Source: Blastocatellia bacterium (GTDB lineage Bacteria > Acidobacteriota > Blastocatellia > Pyrinomonadales > Pyrinomonadaceae). From it: a stretch of 64,000 nt of DNA. The notes under the pieces were generated by a model. The model did no database searches. It worked only from the letters and a program-made list of their open reading frames with translations, and was not told where the DNA came from. Both the position numbers and the translations under genes were made by a program. Below are positions 7,626-16,900 of this stretch, in pieces. The stretch lies in assembly GCA_013697915.1 (NCBI GenBank), contig JACCVY010000107.1, positions 1-64,000 of the forward strand, read 5' to 3'. Position 1 is the first letter of the stretch. Every line of letters begins with the position of its first letter.

Positions 7626-10130
7626 ATGATCGGAAAGTTTCTACGCAATTATAAGATTCTCGAAAAGCTCGGCGTGGGCGGGCAAGGCACAGTTTACAAA
7701 GCCACCGATGGAAAACTCGGCCGCACCGTTGTCGTTAAAGTTTTGCCGCCAGAGCTGACTGCAAGAGAGGCAAACCTGAGACGCTTTGAACGCGAGGCAC
7801 GACTGGCATCGTCGCTCGATCATCCAAACATCTGCACAATATTCGATCTCGATGAAGTTGACGGAGTTCACTTTATCGCCATGCAGTACGTCGAAGGCCG
7901 CAATGTGCGCCAGCTGGTGGGTGGTCATCCGCTGGAATTGAAAAGCGCGTTGCTGATCGGCGTCCAGGTTACTGACGCACTCGCCGCCGCTCATTCACGC
8001 GGCATCATCCACCGCGATATCAAGAGCGGCAATGTGATGGTGACCCCATCGGGCCAGGTGAAGATATTGGATTTTGGTCTCGCAAAATTGCTTGACGATT
8101 CTGAAGCGACTCCCAGGAGCGCGGTGCACCGCACCGATTTAACTGAAGTTGGTGTTCCCTATGGCACCGCAACCTATGCCGCGCCGGAACAAGCTCGCGG
8201 CGATCGCGTCGATAAGCGCGCCGACGTTTTTTCCACCGGCGTATTGCTTTATGAAATGCTGACCGGCACCTGGCCTTTTCGTGGCCAGACGACAATCGAC
8301 GTTCGTTACGCCGTGCTTCACGACGCGCCCCGTCCGGTTGCCGAGCTTCGCAACGAACCACTGCCGGCAAGCTTGCAGCAGATTTTAGATCGCTGTTTGG
8401 CGAAGGAGCCGCGCCATCGTTATCAGAAAATGGAAGAGCTGCGTGACGATTTGCGTGGTGTGTTGCAGGAAGTGTCAAGGAGTGAAACAACGGGCCAGCC
8501 GTTTACCAGTGTGATACCGGAACCGGCGCGCCACCTGCCCGGAGCAAGTCCTGTTTCACGCGCAATGCGCTGGCTGAAAGGCCAGAAAGTTGATTCCACT
8601 TCCGCGCCCGGAGCTGCGACTCCAACCAGACCCACAATTCACGAGACTCCGTTCACAACGATCGCGGATCAGGAAAAAAAGAGTCTTGCCATTCTCTGCT
8701 TCCGCAATTTGAGTAACGATCCTGCTACCAGCTTTTATGAATTCTCGCTTGCTGACGCCGTCATTACCGAACTCGCGCGCGTGCGTTCGTTGGTCGTGCG
8801 GCCATCTTCGGTGATTGCGAAATATCAGGGCGGGCAAATGGATCCGCGCGAAATCGGCCACGAATTGAACGTAAGTGCGGTGCTGACGGCGGGGTTCATG
8901 CATGCGGGCGGACGCTTTCGCGTGACCGCGCAACTGCTCGACGTTGATACGGGTGACATACTCTGGAGCGATCGCATCGACACTTCTGACGCCGACATTA
9001 TCGCGGTGCAGGACACGATAGCGCAGCAAATCGTCGCCGGCTTGCGCCTTGAGCTTAGTCCAGCCGAACAGGACGGAATCGCGAAACCCTCAACGCAAAA
9101 CGCCGCCGCTTACGAACAATTTTTGCGCGGACGCGATTTGTTTGCTCGTTTCATTTTCCGCACCATTGCCCCCGAAGATTGCGCCGCCGCCATCGAACAT
9201 TTTCAGCGCGCCATCGAATTGGATCCAAACTTCGCGTTGGCCCACGACGGCCTGGGCGCCGCTTATGTCAATAGAGTCTTCAAGGGATTTGGCGGCGCCG
9301 AAGATTATGAACGAGCGGAAGTTGCTTTCCAGAAAGCGCTGTCGATCGATCCGCAGTTGATCGAGGCACGCATGCTGATGGTTTTTATCTATCTGTGGCG
9401 CGGTCAAAAACAGAAGGCGCGTGAGGAAGTTGCCCGCGCGCGGCGTGAAGCGCCGGACGAACCGGTGGTCCATTTTGTAAAAGCGACACTGCATCGGCTC
9501 GATGGCGAATACGGTCGTGCCTTGAGTAGTTATGAACGATTGATGCGTTTGGACCCGGCTGCGCATATTGTCGCCAGCTACAATCGCGCGCTGGTCTACA
9601 TGTACATGGGAAATTTTGAAGAGACAGCGCGGCAATTGGACCATGCGGGCGATCCGGACAATCCGCTGGTAAAAACTTTTCGCGCGCTGGCTTTGTACTA
9701 CACCGGCAAGACTGATGCTGCCGCCGAGCTGATGCAGCAAAACGTTGCGACGCATCCGAACATGCACGGCATTCGTCCGTTCATGGCGATGTTTCTCAGC
9801 GCGCAAGGCAAACACGAAGAGGCGCGCGCGCAGTTGACCCCGGACGTCATCCGCAACGCGGAGGTTGATGCCGATATTGCTTATTCAGTCGCTTCGGTTT
9901 ACGCGCTCGAGGGAATGGAAGATGAAGCATTCGAGTGGTTGGCGCGGGCGATTGCTTTGGGAAATGAGAACCAACCATGCTTTGAACACGATCCAAACTG
10001 GTCCGCGCTGAAAGACACCGCGCGGTTCCAGGAGTTGATGGCCCAGGTTAGCGCCCAACACAACGCCGATGGGCTCAAGGCTCAAGCTGCCAGGCAAACC
10101 GGCACCGAGAACAAATCACCTGATGTTTAG
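7626..10130 (+). CDS. Ser/Thr protein kinase with TolB-like and TPR domains
   Basis: The 834-residue protein starts with a Hanks-type kinase: glycine loop LGVGGQGTVYKA, VVVKVL lysine, catalytic HRDIKSGN, DFGLAKL and the APEQARG activation segment, all intact. About residues 355-480 match the TolB/FlgO-like N-terminal domain often paired with TPRs (LAILCFRNLSND..FYEFSLADAVITELA). The C-terminal half contains several TPRs. I see no transmembrane segment, so it is probably cytoplasmic. This domain order is common in Acidobacteriota. ATG 7626 is used because the kinase fold begins there, four bases after rfaE1. Confidence 0.88.
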   Translation: MIGKFLRNYKILEKLGVGGQGTVYKATDGKLGRTVVVKVLPPELTAREANLRRFEREARLASSLDHPNICTIFDLDEVDGVHFIAMQYVEGRNVRQLVGGHPLELKSALLIGVQVTDALAAAHSRGIIHRDIKSGNVMVTPSGQVKILDFGLAKLLDDSEATPRSAVHRTDLTEVGVPYGTATYAAPEQARGDRVDKRADVFSTGVLLYEMLTGTWPFRGQTTIDVRYAVLHDAPRPVAELRNEPLPASLQQILDRCLAKEPRHRYQKMEELRDDLRGVLQEVSRSETTGQPFTSVIPEPARHLPGASPVSRAMRWLKGQKVDSTSAPGAATPTRPTIHETPFTTIADQEKKSLAILCFRNLSNDPATSFYEFSLADAVITELARVRSLVVRPSSVIAKYQGGQMDPREIGHELNVSAVLTAGFMHAGGRFRVTAQLLDVDTGDILWSDRIDTSDADIIAVQDTIAQQIVAGLRLELSPAEQDGIAKPSTQNAAAYEQFLRGRDLFARFIFRTIAPEDCAAAIEHFQRAIELDPNFALAHDGLGAAYVNRVFKGFGGAEDYERAEVAFQKALSIDPQLIEARMLMVFIYLWRGQKQKAREEVARARREAPDEPVVHFVKATLHRLDGEYGRALSSYERLMRLDPAAHIVASYNRALVYMYMGNFEETARQLDHAGDPDNPLVKTFRALALYYTGKTDAAAELMQQNVATHPNMHGIRPFMAMFLSAQGKHEEARAQLTPDVIRNAEVDADIAYSVASVYALEGMEDEAFEWLARAIALGNENQPCFEHDPNWSALKDTARFQELMAQVSAQHNADGLKAQAARQTGTENKSPDV

Positions 10131-11805
10131 AAACTTTCGGGGACCCATCGCCGTCAGCTTATTGCTGACATTTTCGATCATTGAGCCGCTTTCTTCGATT
10201 GGTGTTGCGCAGCAACAGCCGCAACGCGAACGGCGAGTCGCGCCCACAGCTTCACCAACTCCAAGCCCAACGCCGAGTGAGATTCCTGCCGCCACTCCTG
10301 GGCCACCGCAGCAAGTCCAACCGGGACGCCAACAGCGCCCAACAACGTTCACGACGAGAACGACTGCGGAGTTGCAAGCACGCATCTCAGAAATCCTGCG
10401 CCGCCCGGAACTGGCGCCGGCAATGATTGGCATCAAGGTCGCTTCGCTCGACACGGGAAAAGTACTTTTCGAGCAGAACGCGAACAAGCTGCTGAGTCCG
10501 GCTTCGAACATGAAGCTTTACACGGTGGCGGCGGGACTCGATCGGCTCTCGCCCGATTATCATTTTGTGACCTCCGTGTATGCGGTGGCGAAGCCGGATG
10601 CTTCCGGAATCGTTCACGGCGATCTGACGATTTATGGCCGCGGCGATCCGTCGATCGCGGCGCGCTTCAATGGCGATTACTTCAAAGGCATCGACGATCT
10701 GGCTGCGCGCATTGCCGCGGCCGGGGTGAAACAGGTTGCAGGCGATTTGGTGGGCGATGAAAGTTATTTCAGTGGTCCAGCTTACGGCTCGGGTTGGCAG
10801 TGGGAAGATTTGCAATGGGGCTTTGGCGCCGAAGTCAGTGCGTTGAGCATTAACGACAATCTGGTAAATCTTTCGATTAGCCCGGGACGGCAAGTTGGCG
10901 CGTCCGTGGTTGTGTCTGCAGAACCATCCGACCCATTGCTCGCCATCAACAACCACGCAACCACGACGGCAAAAGGGACTAGAAGAAATTTGCTGGTCCA
11001 TCGCGGGCTCGATTCAGATATGGTGGAAGTACAGGGATCGATGGCGTTGGACGATGCCGGGTTTTCGGGGCGCTTGGGCGTCGCCCATCCGGCTCTGCTG
11101 TTTGTATACCTGCTGCGCTCATCGCTGGCGAAAAAGGGTGTGATTGTTTCAGGAAAGACGCGAACCATTGCGCCTTCTTTATCCGTGGTTCCGGCGAACA
11201 CCAACGCGGCTACAGGACTGGTCGAGCTAACGAATCTGCAATCGCCGCCGTTTAGTATGATTGCGGCGTCGACCTTGAAGCCCAGTCAAAATCTGTATGC
11301 TGAATTAATCTTGCGAACGCTGGGAAGAGTTGCCGCTTCATCGAGTCCCAACTTGTCCGACATCGCACGAACAAGTGAAAGTAACGGTGTCGAAGTTGTT
11401 AGGGCTTTTCTGCGCGAGGCCGGTGTCGATGCTTCGTCGCTGTCATTGACTGACGGTTCCGGTCTTTCGCGGGACGACATGGTGACAGCTGAAGCAACTC
11501 TTCAGTTGCTCACCTACATGCGCCGGCATCGTTACGCAAACGCATTTCGGGAAGCTTTGCCAATCGCCGGAGTTGACGGCACGATCCGCAATCGCATGAA
11601 AGGCACGCCGGCGCAAAATAATCTTCGCGCGAAGACCGGCGAGCTGCAGAGCGCATCCAGTCTTTCAGGATTTGTTGTAACCGCGTCCGGTGAAGAGCTT
11701 GTTTTTTCGATCATGGTTAACAATTATCCGGATGGAGTTAATCCGCCGTCAGTTTGCATCGATCCGATTGCCGTGCTGCTGGCGTCGTTTGCCGGGCACT
11801 CGTAA
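10123..11805 (+). CDS. dacB: D-alanyl-D-alanine carboxypeptidase/endopeptidase (PBP4, peptidase S13)
   Basis: This 560-residue protein has an N-terminal signal/anchor (LLLTFSIIEPL), a Pro/Ser-rich linker, then the S13 penicillin-binding fold. Active-site motifs are S128-N-M-K131 (LSPASNMKLYT), the SGLSRDD segment standing for SxN, and KTG near residue 504 (AKTGELQSASSLSG). It trims the terminal D-Ala and cuts cross-links of peptidoglycan in the periplasm. ATG 10123 overlaps the end of the kinase gene by eight bases, which suggests coupled translation. Confidence 0.9.
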   Translation: MFRNFRGPIAVSLLLTFSIIEPLSSIGVAQQQPQRERRVAPTASPTPSPTPSEIPAATPGPPQQVQPGRQQRPTTFTTRTTAELQARISEILRRPELAPAMIGIKVASLDTGKVLFEQNANKLLSPASNMKLYTVAAGLDRLSPDYHFVTSVYAVAKPDASGIVHGDLTIYGRGDPSIAARFNGDYFKGIDDLAARIAAAGVKQVAGDLVGDESYFSGPAYGSGWQWEDLQWGFGAEVSALSINDNLVNLSISPGRQVGASVVVSAEPSDPLLAINNHATTTAKGTRRNLLVHRGLDSDMVEVQGSMALDDAGFSGRLGVAHPALLFVYLLRSSLAKKGVIVSGKTRTIAPSLSVVPANTNAATGLVELTNLQSPPFSMIAASTLKPSQNLYAELILRTLGRVAASSSPNLSDIARTSESNGVEVVRAFLREAGVDASSLSLTDGSGLSRDDMVTAEATLQLLTYMRRHRYANAFREALPIAGVDGTIRNRMKGTPAQNNLRAKTGELQSASSLSGFVVTASGEELVFSIMVNNYPDGVNPPSVCIDPIAVLLASFAGHS

Positions 11806-11806
11806 C

Positions 11807-11970
11807 GCAAAAGTGTTGGTTTGCGCGTTCTCGTAAAGCAAACTGTTAGTTTGCGTACGTCCGGGAAAGTCAACATGCAGAAACTTGATCCAATCATGAA
11901 TCTTTTGTACCACCGCAAACTAACAGTTTGCTTTACTCTCTTTTGCACCACCGCAAACTAACAGTTTGCT
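11807..11970. repeat. Cluster of GCAAACT(N3)AGTTTGC palindromes (family A)
   Basis: Three clean 17-base palindromes lie at 11838-11854 (GCAAACTGTTAGTTTGC), 11915-11931 and 11953-11969 (reverse orientation), plus a decayed copy at 11807-11826. Flanking bases GTAAA/TTTAC are also shared. The same family recurs at 49763-49838 and inside the gene at 27591-27637. The cluster ends 11 bases before dapF. Confidence 0.85.
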
Positions 11971-11980
11971 TCACTAAACG

Positions 11981-12841
11981 ATGTCTCTTAATTTCATCAA
12001 GTTTCATGGCTTTGGCAACGATTACATCGTTATCGATGCGAACCAGTTTCCGGATCTGAACGGCTTGGGCGAATTCGCGCGCCGCATCTGCAATCGCCAC
12101 TACGGCGCAGGCGCGGATGGCATCGCAGTCGTCAGTCCTTCGCAAGATCAAGCGGCGGATTTCCAGGTCCGCATCTTCAATCCCGACGGCAGCGAGGCTG
12201 CACTCTCCGGAAACGGAACTCGTTGCGCGGCTGCCTATCTCCATTACCAACAACTGTGGCAGGCAGAACAGCTGCGCTTGAGCACACGGGCGGGCGTGAA
12301 GCGATACGTTTTGCGCGAAAACGATGGCCATGGCCGGTTTGTGTTCGATTCAGAACTAGGCCAGCCAAAATTCAATTCAGCGTCGATCCCAATGTTGACT
12401 GATCCTGAGTTGGACCAGGTTGTCGATTACGAGCTTGATGTCGCTGGTGAGGTTCTCAAGGTCACGGCGTTGCAAATGGGAAATCCGAACTGCTGTTTGT
12501 TTGTTGACGATTTCGCGGCGCTTGATTGGCGCCGGATTGGGCCGGCAATAGAGAACCATCGACAATTTCCCGACCGTACCAACGTCGTTTTTGTTCGCGT
12601 GAAGGATCGCAAGAACATCGAACTGCGCATCTGGGAACGGGGTGTGGGCGAGACTACCGCCTCGGGAACCTGCTCATGTGCTGCCGCGGTGGCGGCGATG
12701 GTCAAGAAAGAAACCGAACGGGCCATCGAGGTCGAGATGCCGGGCGGCAACGCGAAAATCCATTGGCGTGACGACGGCGAGGTTGTAATTAACGGCACGG
12801 CTGAAGTAATTTATGCAGGTCAATGGCTGACGGTCCCATAA
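11981..12841 (+). CDS. dapF: Diaminopimelate epimerase family protein, second catalytic Cys replaced
   Basis: This 286-residue protein starts LNFIKFHGFGNDYIVIDA and has the DapF two-domain layout. The family interconverts LL- and meso-diaminopimelate for lysine and peptidoglycan synthesis, using two cysteines. The first is present (SGNGTRC, Cys82). The second motif, normally ACG(S/T)G, reads ASGTCSC: Ser228 is at the catalytic position, with Cys231 and Cys233 nearby. It may be a divergent epimerase or a relative with another substrate. It lies upstream of the PQQ-propeller gene. Confidence 0.82.
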   Translation: MSLNFIKFHGFGNDYIVIDANQFPDLNGLGEFARRICNRHYGAGADGIAVVSPSQDQAADFQVRIFNPDGSEAALSGNGTRCAAAYLHYQQLWQAEQLRLSTRAGVKRYVLRENDGHGRFVFDSELGQPKFNSASIPMLTDPELDQVVDYELDVAGEVLKVTALQMGNPNCCLFVDDFAALDWRRIGPAIENHRQFPDRTNVVFVRVKDRKNIELRIWERGVGETTASGTCSCAAAVAAMVKKETERAIEVEMPGGNAKIHWRDDGEVVINGTAEVIYAGQWLTVP

Positions 12842-12862
12842 GCGGCCCCATAAGGTGACGAA

Positions 12863-12880
12863 CTGGACCATTCGGTCCAG
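12863..12880. terminator. Short hairpin after dapF
   Basis: CTGGACC-ATTC-GGTCCAG is a perfect 7-bp stem with a four-base loop, followed by only a short T run (GTTT). It could weaken transcription between dapF and the next gene, but it lacks a strong U-tract. Confidence 0.35.
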
Positions 12881-12912
12881 GTTTCGGCCAGCATAACCCT
12901 GGAAGTCCCCCA

Positions 12913-14175
12913 ATGAACTCTCCCAAGTCTAGCTGTACCTCTTCCCTCTCCAGTCTCTTTCTGCGCGCTTTTCTCGCAACTATTTCAGTTGCTATGTTGG
13001 CGGCGCTTCCAGCCTGCGGCGGCAAACTAGTTAAAGAAACTTCCGCTGAACCATTAGTCGAACGCCCAGCGCCGGCTCCCGTTGATTTTCCAACCTGGTT
13101 TGGCAATCCCGCGCGCAACTTTTACGGCACTGGGCCATGGACAGATAAACCGCTCGAAGTCGTTTGGGATTTCAAGACTGATTGGTCCAGCGGACGTCTG
13201 CATAAAGATCCATGGGCCGGCTCGGGGTGGCCAGGTCAACCAGCCGTCGTCGGCGACCGGATCTATTTTGGTTCGGCGGGCGCGCGCGTCTACGCCTTGA
13301 ACTCTAAAGACGGCTCAGTGATTTGGAGTTACAAAACCGGAGACGGCGCCAAGTCGTCGCCGGCAGTGGCGGGCGATCGTCTCGTAATCGGCAACTTAGA
13401 CAACAGCATCTATTGTTTGAATGCAAACGACGGCACGCTGATTTGGAAGGTCAAGACAGGATTTGAAACCGATTCGTCCCCGGCCATTATTGACGATCGC
13501 GTGTACATTGGCGGCGAAGACGGCTTCTATTATTGTTTAAGTCTCGCAGACGGCGCCGTTATTTATAAACAACCCCTGGCGGGATCCGTCGAAGGCGGTT
13601 CGACAATCGTTGCCGGGAAGATTTTTGTCGGCACCGAAGCGGGTGATCTTTATTGCCTGAACCAGACTGACGGCACGGTGGTTTGGAAAGCGCGCATCGG
13701 TTCGGATTCGAATTCGACACCCGCAGTCGCCAACGGCTTCGTTTACACGGCGGCTGAAGATGGAATCGTCAGGGCCTTCAAACAGGAAGATGGCGCGCCC
13801 GTCTGGACGCACAAAGTCGAGGGCGGTCTTAACTTGAAGACAGAAGAGAAGACCGGCTTCTGGTCCAGTCCAATCGTTTACCGCGGCAAAGTCTTCCTCG
13901 GTTCTAACAATGGCTATATGTATTGCCTGTCAGCCATCGATGGGCGGCAAGTTTGGGCTCACCTGGCGCGCGCGGCGATTTGGGGAAGTTCGCCGGTGGT
14001 TGAAGGCCGGGTTATTGTTGGTGACAAGGCCGGTTGGATTTATGCCTTGTCCGCAGAAGATGGAAAGCTTATTTCCGAAATTCAGGTCGGCGAAAACATC
14101 GATGCAACTCCCGCGGTTATCAATGGGCGTATCTATGTTGGGGCTTTCAATGGGAAGTTCTATTGTCTGAAGTAA
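12913..14175 (+). CDS. PQQ-binding-like beta-propeller lipoprotein
   Basis: The 420-residue product has a signal peptide ending in a lipobox (LPAC at about residues 33-36), so it should be an exported lipoprotein. The rest is about seven propeller repeats of the form VYALNSKDGSVIWSYKTG, typical of PQQ-like WD (BamB/YncE-like) domains. No quinoprotein dehydrogenase active-site residues are evident, so a scaffold role, possibly BamB-like in outer-membrane assembly, is as likely as an enzymatic one. The stop is directly followed by the amidotransferase gene. Confidence 0.85.
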   Translation: MNSPKSSCTSSLSSLFLRAFLATISVAMLAALPACGGKLVKETSAEPLVERPAPAPVDFPTWFGNPARNFYGTGPWTDKPLEVVWDFKTDWSSGRLHKDPWAGSGWPGQPAVVGDRIYFGSAGARVYALNSKDGSVIWSYKTGDGAKSSPAVAGDRLVIGNLDNSIYCLNANDGTLIWKVKTGFETDSSPAIIDDRVYIGGEDGFYYCLSLADGAVIYKQPLAGSVEGGSTIVAGKIFVGTEAGDLYCLNQTDGTVVWKARIGSDSNSTPAVANGFVYTAAEDGIVRAFKQEDGAPVWTHKVEGGLNLKTEEKTGFWSSPIVYRGKVFLGSNNGYMYCLSAIDGRQVWAHLARAAIWGSSPVVEGRVIVGDKAGWIYALSAEDGKLISEIQVGENIDATPAVINGRIYVGAFNGKFYCLK

Positions 14176-14176
14176 C

Positions 14177-14800
14177 TTGCTGATCTATCTCATCGACAAC
14201 ACCATCGACGGCCGGGGCGACAGCCCGCGCGAATTGCGCGCCGTGCTCGGCCGCATGCGTGAAGGCCTTGAGATATTGACCGAGCCTTTCCACGCAGTTT
14301 CCCTGAAAAGAATAAAGTCGCTCAAACCTTCCCACATCATTCTCAGCGGCCAAAGTCATCCCTGGAATCAATATTCAGCTCAATCACTCGCCGGCGTTTT
14401 TGAAGTCATTAAGAAAGCTGAACAGCCGATACTGGGTGTCTGCGGCGGACACCAGCAGATGGCGCTGGCGTTTGGCGCGCCTGTGGATCTGATGGCGCGC
14501 CTCGAGCCGGGCGAAGGTTACAAAGGCGCGAAACGAGAGCGAGGCTACTTTCCCGTCGAGACTGACGGTAACGGCATCTTCAAGAACTTGCCTCACAAGA
14601 TCACTGTCTGGCATTCCCACTTTGATGAAGTGAAGCAACTGCCAAAAGATTTTCGCGCAACCGCGTGGAACGAGAACTCTCCGATTCAAGCCATGGAACA
14701 CAGCAGCCGGCCCCTTTTTGGTGTCCAGTTTCATCCCGAGCTTTTCGACGACAAGCATCCCGAGGGTCGCCGAGTTATTGAGAACTTTCTCTCAATTTAG
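14177..14800 (+). CDS. Class I glutamine amidotransferase-like protein
   Basis: This 207-residue protein carries a complete class I amidotransferase triad: nucleophile Cys in LGVCGGHQQMA and His/Glu in FGVQFHPELFD. Such domains release ammonia from glutamine for a partner synthase, or act as gamma-glutamyl peptidases. No partner gene is adjacent, so its substrate is unknown. The start is TTG 14177, one base after the previous stop, implying translational coupling to the PQQ-propeller gene. Confidence 0.75.
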   Translation: MLIYLIDNTIDGRGDSPRELRAVLGRMREGLEILTEPFHAVSLKRIKSLKPSHIILSGQSHPWNQYSAQSLAGVFEVIKKAEQPILGVCGGHQQMALAFGAPVDLMARLEPGEGYKGAKRERGYFPVETDGNGIFKNLPHKITVWHSHFDEVKQLPKDFRATAWNENSPIQAMEHSSRPLFGVQFHPELFDDKHPEGRRVIENFLSI

Positions 14801-14950
14801 CCAGCAACTGGTCCGCCCATGGTTTTTGTCCCCTCCGCCTAACTCATATTATTTCACTATTTAAGCTGAATCCTGAATAATTGCCCTGGTTTCGGGCTCC
14901 CTCTCGCCTGGACTGGCTTTGAAGGCCTGTGCTAGTTTCCTTGCCATCAA

Positions 14951-14976
14951 GCGGGGGGGTTTTACCCCCGCTTTTT
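14951..14976 (+). terminator. Intrinsic terminator after the amidotransferase gene
   Basis: GCGGGGG (14951-14957) pairs with CCCCCGC (14965-14971) around a 7-base loop and is followed by TTTTT, then a further T-rich stretch. It lies about 150 bases after the amidotransferase stop; the bases between show no gene. Confidence 0.8.
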
Positions 14977-14994
14977 CTTTTTGGTGGGCCTGGG

Positions 14995-15104
14995 AGTTTT
15001 CAGCGCATGCATCAAGGATGCAAGCGCCCAAGCGGGGTCCCCGTGCGGGCAGCCCGTGGGTGGCAGTCTTAGGAAAGAACAGACTCGCGCACTCGCTGAA
15101 AACT
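14995..15104 (+). ncRNA. Candidate structured 5' leader of the 3D-domain gene
   Basis: AGTTTTCAGCG (14995-15005) is the exact reverse complement of CGCTGAAAACT (15094-15104), an 11-bp closing stem. Inside are a hairpin TGCATC-AAG-GATGCA (15008-15022), a GC-rich repeat-like segment (15032-15060) and AGTCT...AGACT (15065-15085). A second small hairpin, CGGG-AGA-CCCG (15125-15135), covers the GGGAG ribosome binding site. The form suggests a multi-stem regulatory leader. I cannot match it to a known riboswitch, and part could be an inserted palindromic repeat. Confidence 0.4.
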
Positions 15105-15139
15105 TATCTAAAACAAAAATCGGACGGGAGACCCGACGG

Positions 15140-15655
15140 ATGAAAGCAATAATCGGCCGAAGCGCAGTCATTGCGTTTGCGTTTCTATTCGGCTTAATAG
15201 TTTTTTCAGCAACGCCTTCAATAGCAGAAACCCTCCTTTCGCAATTCAAAGAACCAAAAGAGGACGCTGGTCAGACACAGGGGAAAGTTCCCACGACTGC
15301 AGATTCCGCCTCCTCGAAGAAAACGGGTGACGACAACCTTGTGGCCGGTCCAGCCAGTAGCTACCTGGCCACGGCCTATAGCCTGAGAGGCCGGACGGCA
15401 AGCGGCAGAATGGTGAGCCGAGGTTTGATCGCTGCTGACCCGCGGGTTTTGCCGCTCGGTTCCCGGGTTAGAGTTGAGCATCCCGGTTATTCAGGCGAGT
15501 ACCTGGTTGCCGACACCGGGGGTGCAATTCGCGGGCGCCACATCGATATCTGGATTCCCAGCTCAAGCGAAGCAATGCGATTTGGCAAGCGCACCGTTAA
15601 GTTGACTGTCCTGAGCTACGGTGGGCGGCGAGCCAAAAAGCAGGGAAAGATTTAG
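15140..15655 (+). CDS. 3D (Asp-Asp-Asp) domain exported protein
   Basis: This 171-residue protein has an N-terminal signal or anchor (VIAFAFLFGLIVFSATPSIA), a low-complexity linker, and a C-terminal 3D domain with the three conserved aspartates in LIAADPRVLPLG, LVADTGGAIRG and HIDIWIPS. The domain is a double-psi beta-barrel related to MltA and YuiC/Rpf-type lytic transglycosylases, which cut peptidoglycan glycan strands. ATG 15140 has GGGAG ten bases upstream, itself within a small hairpin. A strong terminator follows. Confidence 0.85.
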   Translation: MKAIIGRSAVIAFAFLFGLIVFSATPSIAETLLSQFKEPKEDAGQTQGKVPTTADSASSKKTGDDNLVAGPASSYLATAYSLRGRTASGRMVSRGLIAADPRVLPLGSRVRVEHPGYSGEYLVADTGGAIRGRHIDIWIPSSSEAMRFGKRTVKLTVLSYGGRRAKKQGKI

Positions 15656-15687
15656 ACCTATTTGAGTCTTTTCCCGGAATTTGATGC

Positions 15688-15715
15688 GGCAGAAGGAAAA
15701 CCTTCTGCCTTTTTT
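15688..15715 (+). terminator. Intrinsic terminator after the 3D-domain gene
   Basis: GGCAGAAGG-AAAA-CCTTCTGCC (15688-15709) forms a perfect 9-bp stem, followed by six T. Confidence 0.9.
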
Positions 15716-15805
15716 GTTGTGGCATTTTCTTAACAGTCAAACTTTCGAATATCATCGTGTTAACATGCCGTCCGTTCCCTGAGCAAGCGCACAGAGCGAA
15801 GGTTT

Positions 15806-16900
15806 ATGCAGGTTAGTCGACAACCGTCTGCAAACAATCTGGTAGTCCCTGCCGCCGAGCCTCTGGTGGAGGTAACACGCGGCGCAATCACCGAATCGCG
15901 CCATCGCGGACATGTGGTCGCGGTTGAGCCGGATGGAACGATTCTGGCCCATCTGGGCGCGCCCGAAACTGTTACTTTCCTTCGTTCTTCAGCCAAACCT
16001 CATCAAGCCATTCCCTTAATTACTTCGGGCGCCGCGGATCGTTTTGGCTTCACTGAAAGAGAGATTGCGCTCGCCTGCGCGTCACATAGCGGCGAACCAA
16101 TGCACACGGAAATCGCTGCTTCGATGCTCAAGAAAATTGGCTTGGGACCCGAAGCTTTGAAGTGCGGTACCCATGAACCTTTTAGTCCTGAGGTGATCCG
16201 AGAACTGCGCGCACGCGGCGAAGCACCAAACGTCTTGCAGAACAACTGTTCGGGCAAGCACGCCGGCATGCTGGCGCTGGCGTTGCATCTGGGTGCGCCC
16301 ACGGAAACGTATTACGAGGTGAGTAACCCAGCGCAACTGGCAATCGGCCATGTCATTTCGCAATTTTCCGACATTGCCATCGAAGATATTTCGGTGGGCG
16401 TCGATGGCTGCGGAGTGCCGGTGTTCGGCGTAACGGTCAAGGCAATGGCGTTGATGTATGCGCGGTTGGTTTCGCCGCCCAACGAATTCGATGAGCAGAC
16501 GAAAGCCGCCTGCGCCCGCATAGTTTCCGCGATGACGACTTACCCGGAATTGATCGGCGGCTCTACCGAACGCCTGGATACGGAAATGATGCGTGCCGCC
16601 GCCGGCCGCTTGATTTCAAAGGTTGGCGCGGAAGGGGTTTACACAGTTGGCGTTTTGCCCTGTGACGATTGGCCGCACGGCTTTGGGCTGGCGCTGAAGA
16701 TTGAGGATGGCGACGATCATCGCGCGCGGCCGACGGTGGTGATTGAATCACTGCGGCAACTCGGCGTGCTGGTTGATGAATCGCTCGAGGCAGTTGCGCG
16801 TTACGCGTTTTTCCCGGTTCTTAACCGGCGCGGCGAAGTGGTCGGAGAAGTCAGAGCCGGCTTTGAACTAAACCGTCCGGGGCATTCAGCCGTGAAATGA
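15806..16900 (+). CDS. Asparaginase family protein (L-asparaginase II type)
   Basis: The 364-residue sequence matches the PF06089 asparaginase II family: EVTRGAITESRHRGHVVAVEPDG near the start, the conserved LRSSAKPHQAIPLI, and NCSGKHAGMLALA near residue 150. The family hydrolyses L-asparagine to aspartate and ammonia and is unrelated in sequence to the E. coli AnsA/AnsB group. No signal peptide is visible, so it is probably cytoplasmic. Its TGA overlaps the ATG of the next gene. Confidence 0.88.
   Translation: MQVSRQPSANNLVVPAAEPLVEVTRGAITESRHRGHVVAVEPDGTILAHLGAPETVTFLRSSAKPHQAIPLITSGAADRFGFTEREIALACASHSGEPMHTEIAASMLKKIGLGPEALKCGTHEPFSPEVIRELRARGEAPNVLQNNCSGKHAGMLALALHLGAPTETYYEVSNPAQLAIGHVISQFSDIAIEDISVGVDGCGVPVFGVTVKAMALMYARLVSPPNEFDEQTKAACARIVSAMTTYPELIGGSTERLDTEMMRAAAGRLISKVGAEGVYTVGVLPCDDWPHGFGLALKIEDGDDHRARPTVVIESLRQLGVLVDESLEAVARYAFFPVLNRRGEVVGEVRAGFELNRPGHSAVK

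Noticed and set aside
14801-14949. Possible c-di-AMP (ydaO) riboswitch before the 3D-domain gene
   Set aside because: The stretch has a TAAGCTGAATCC-like word, but the conserved ydaO core (GGGG...GUGAAUC with paired GGGG) is not there in order.
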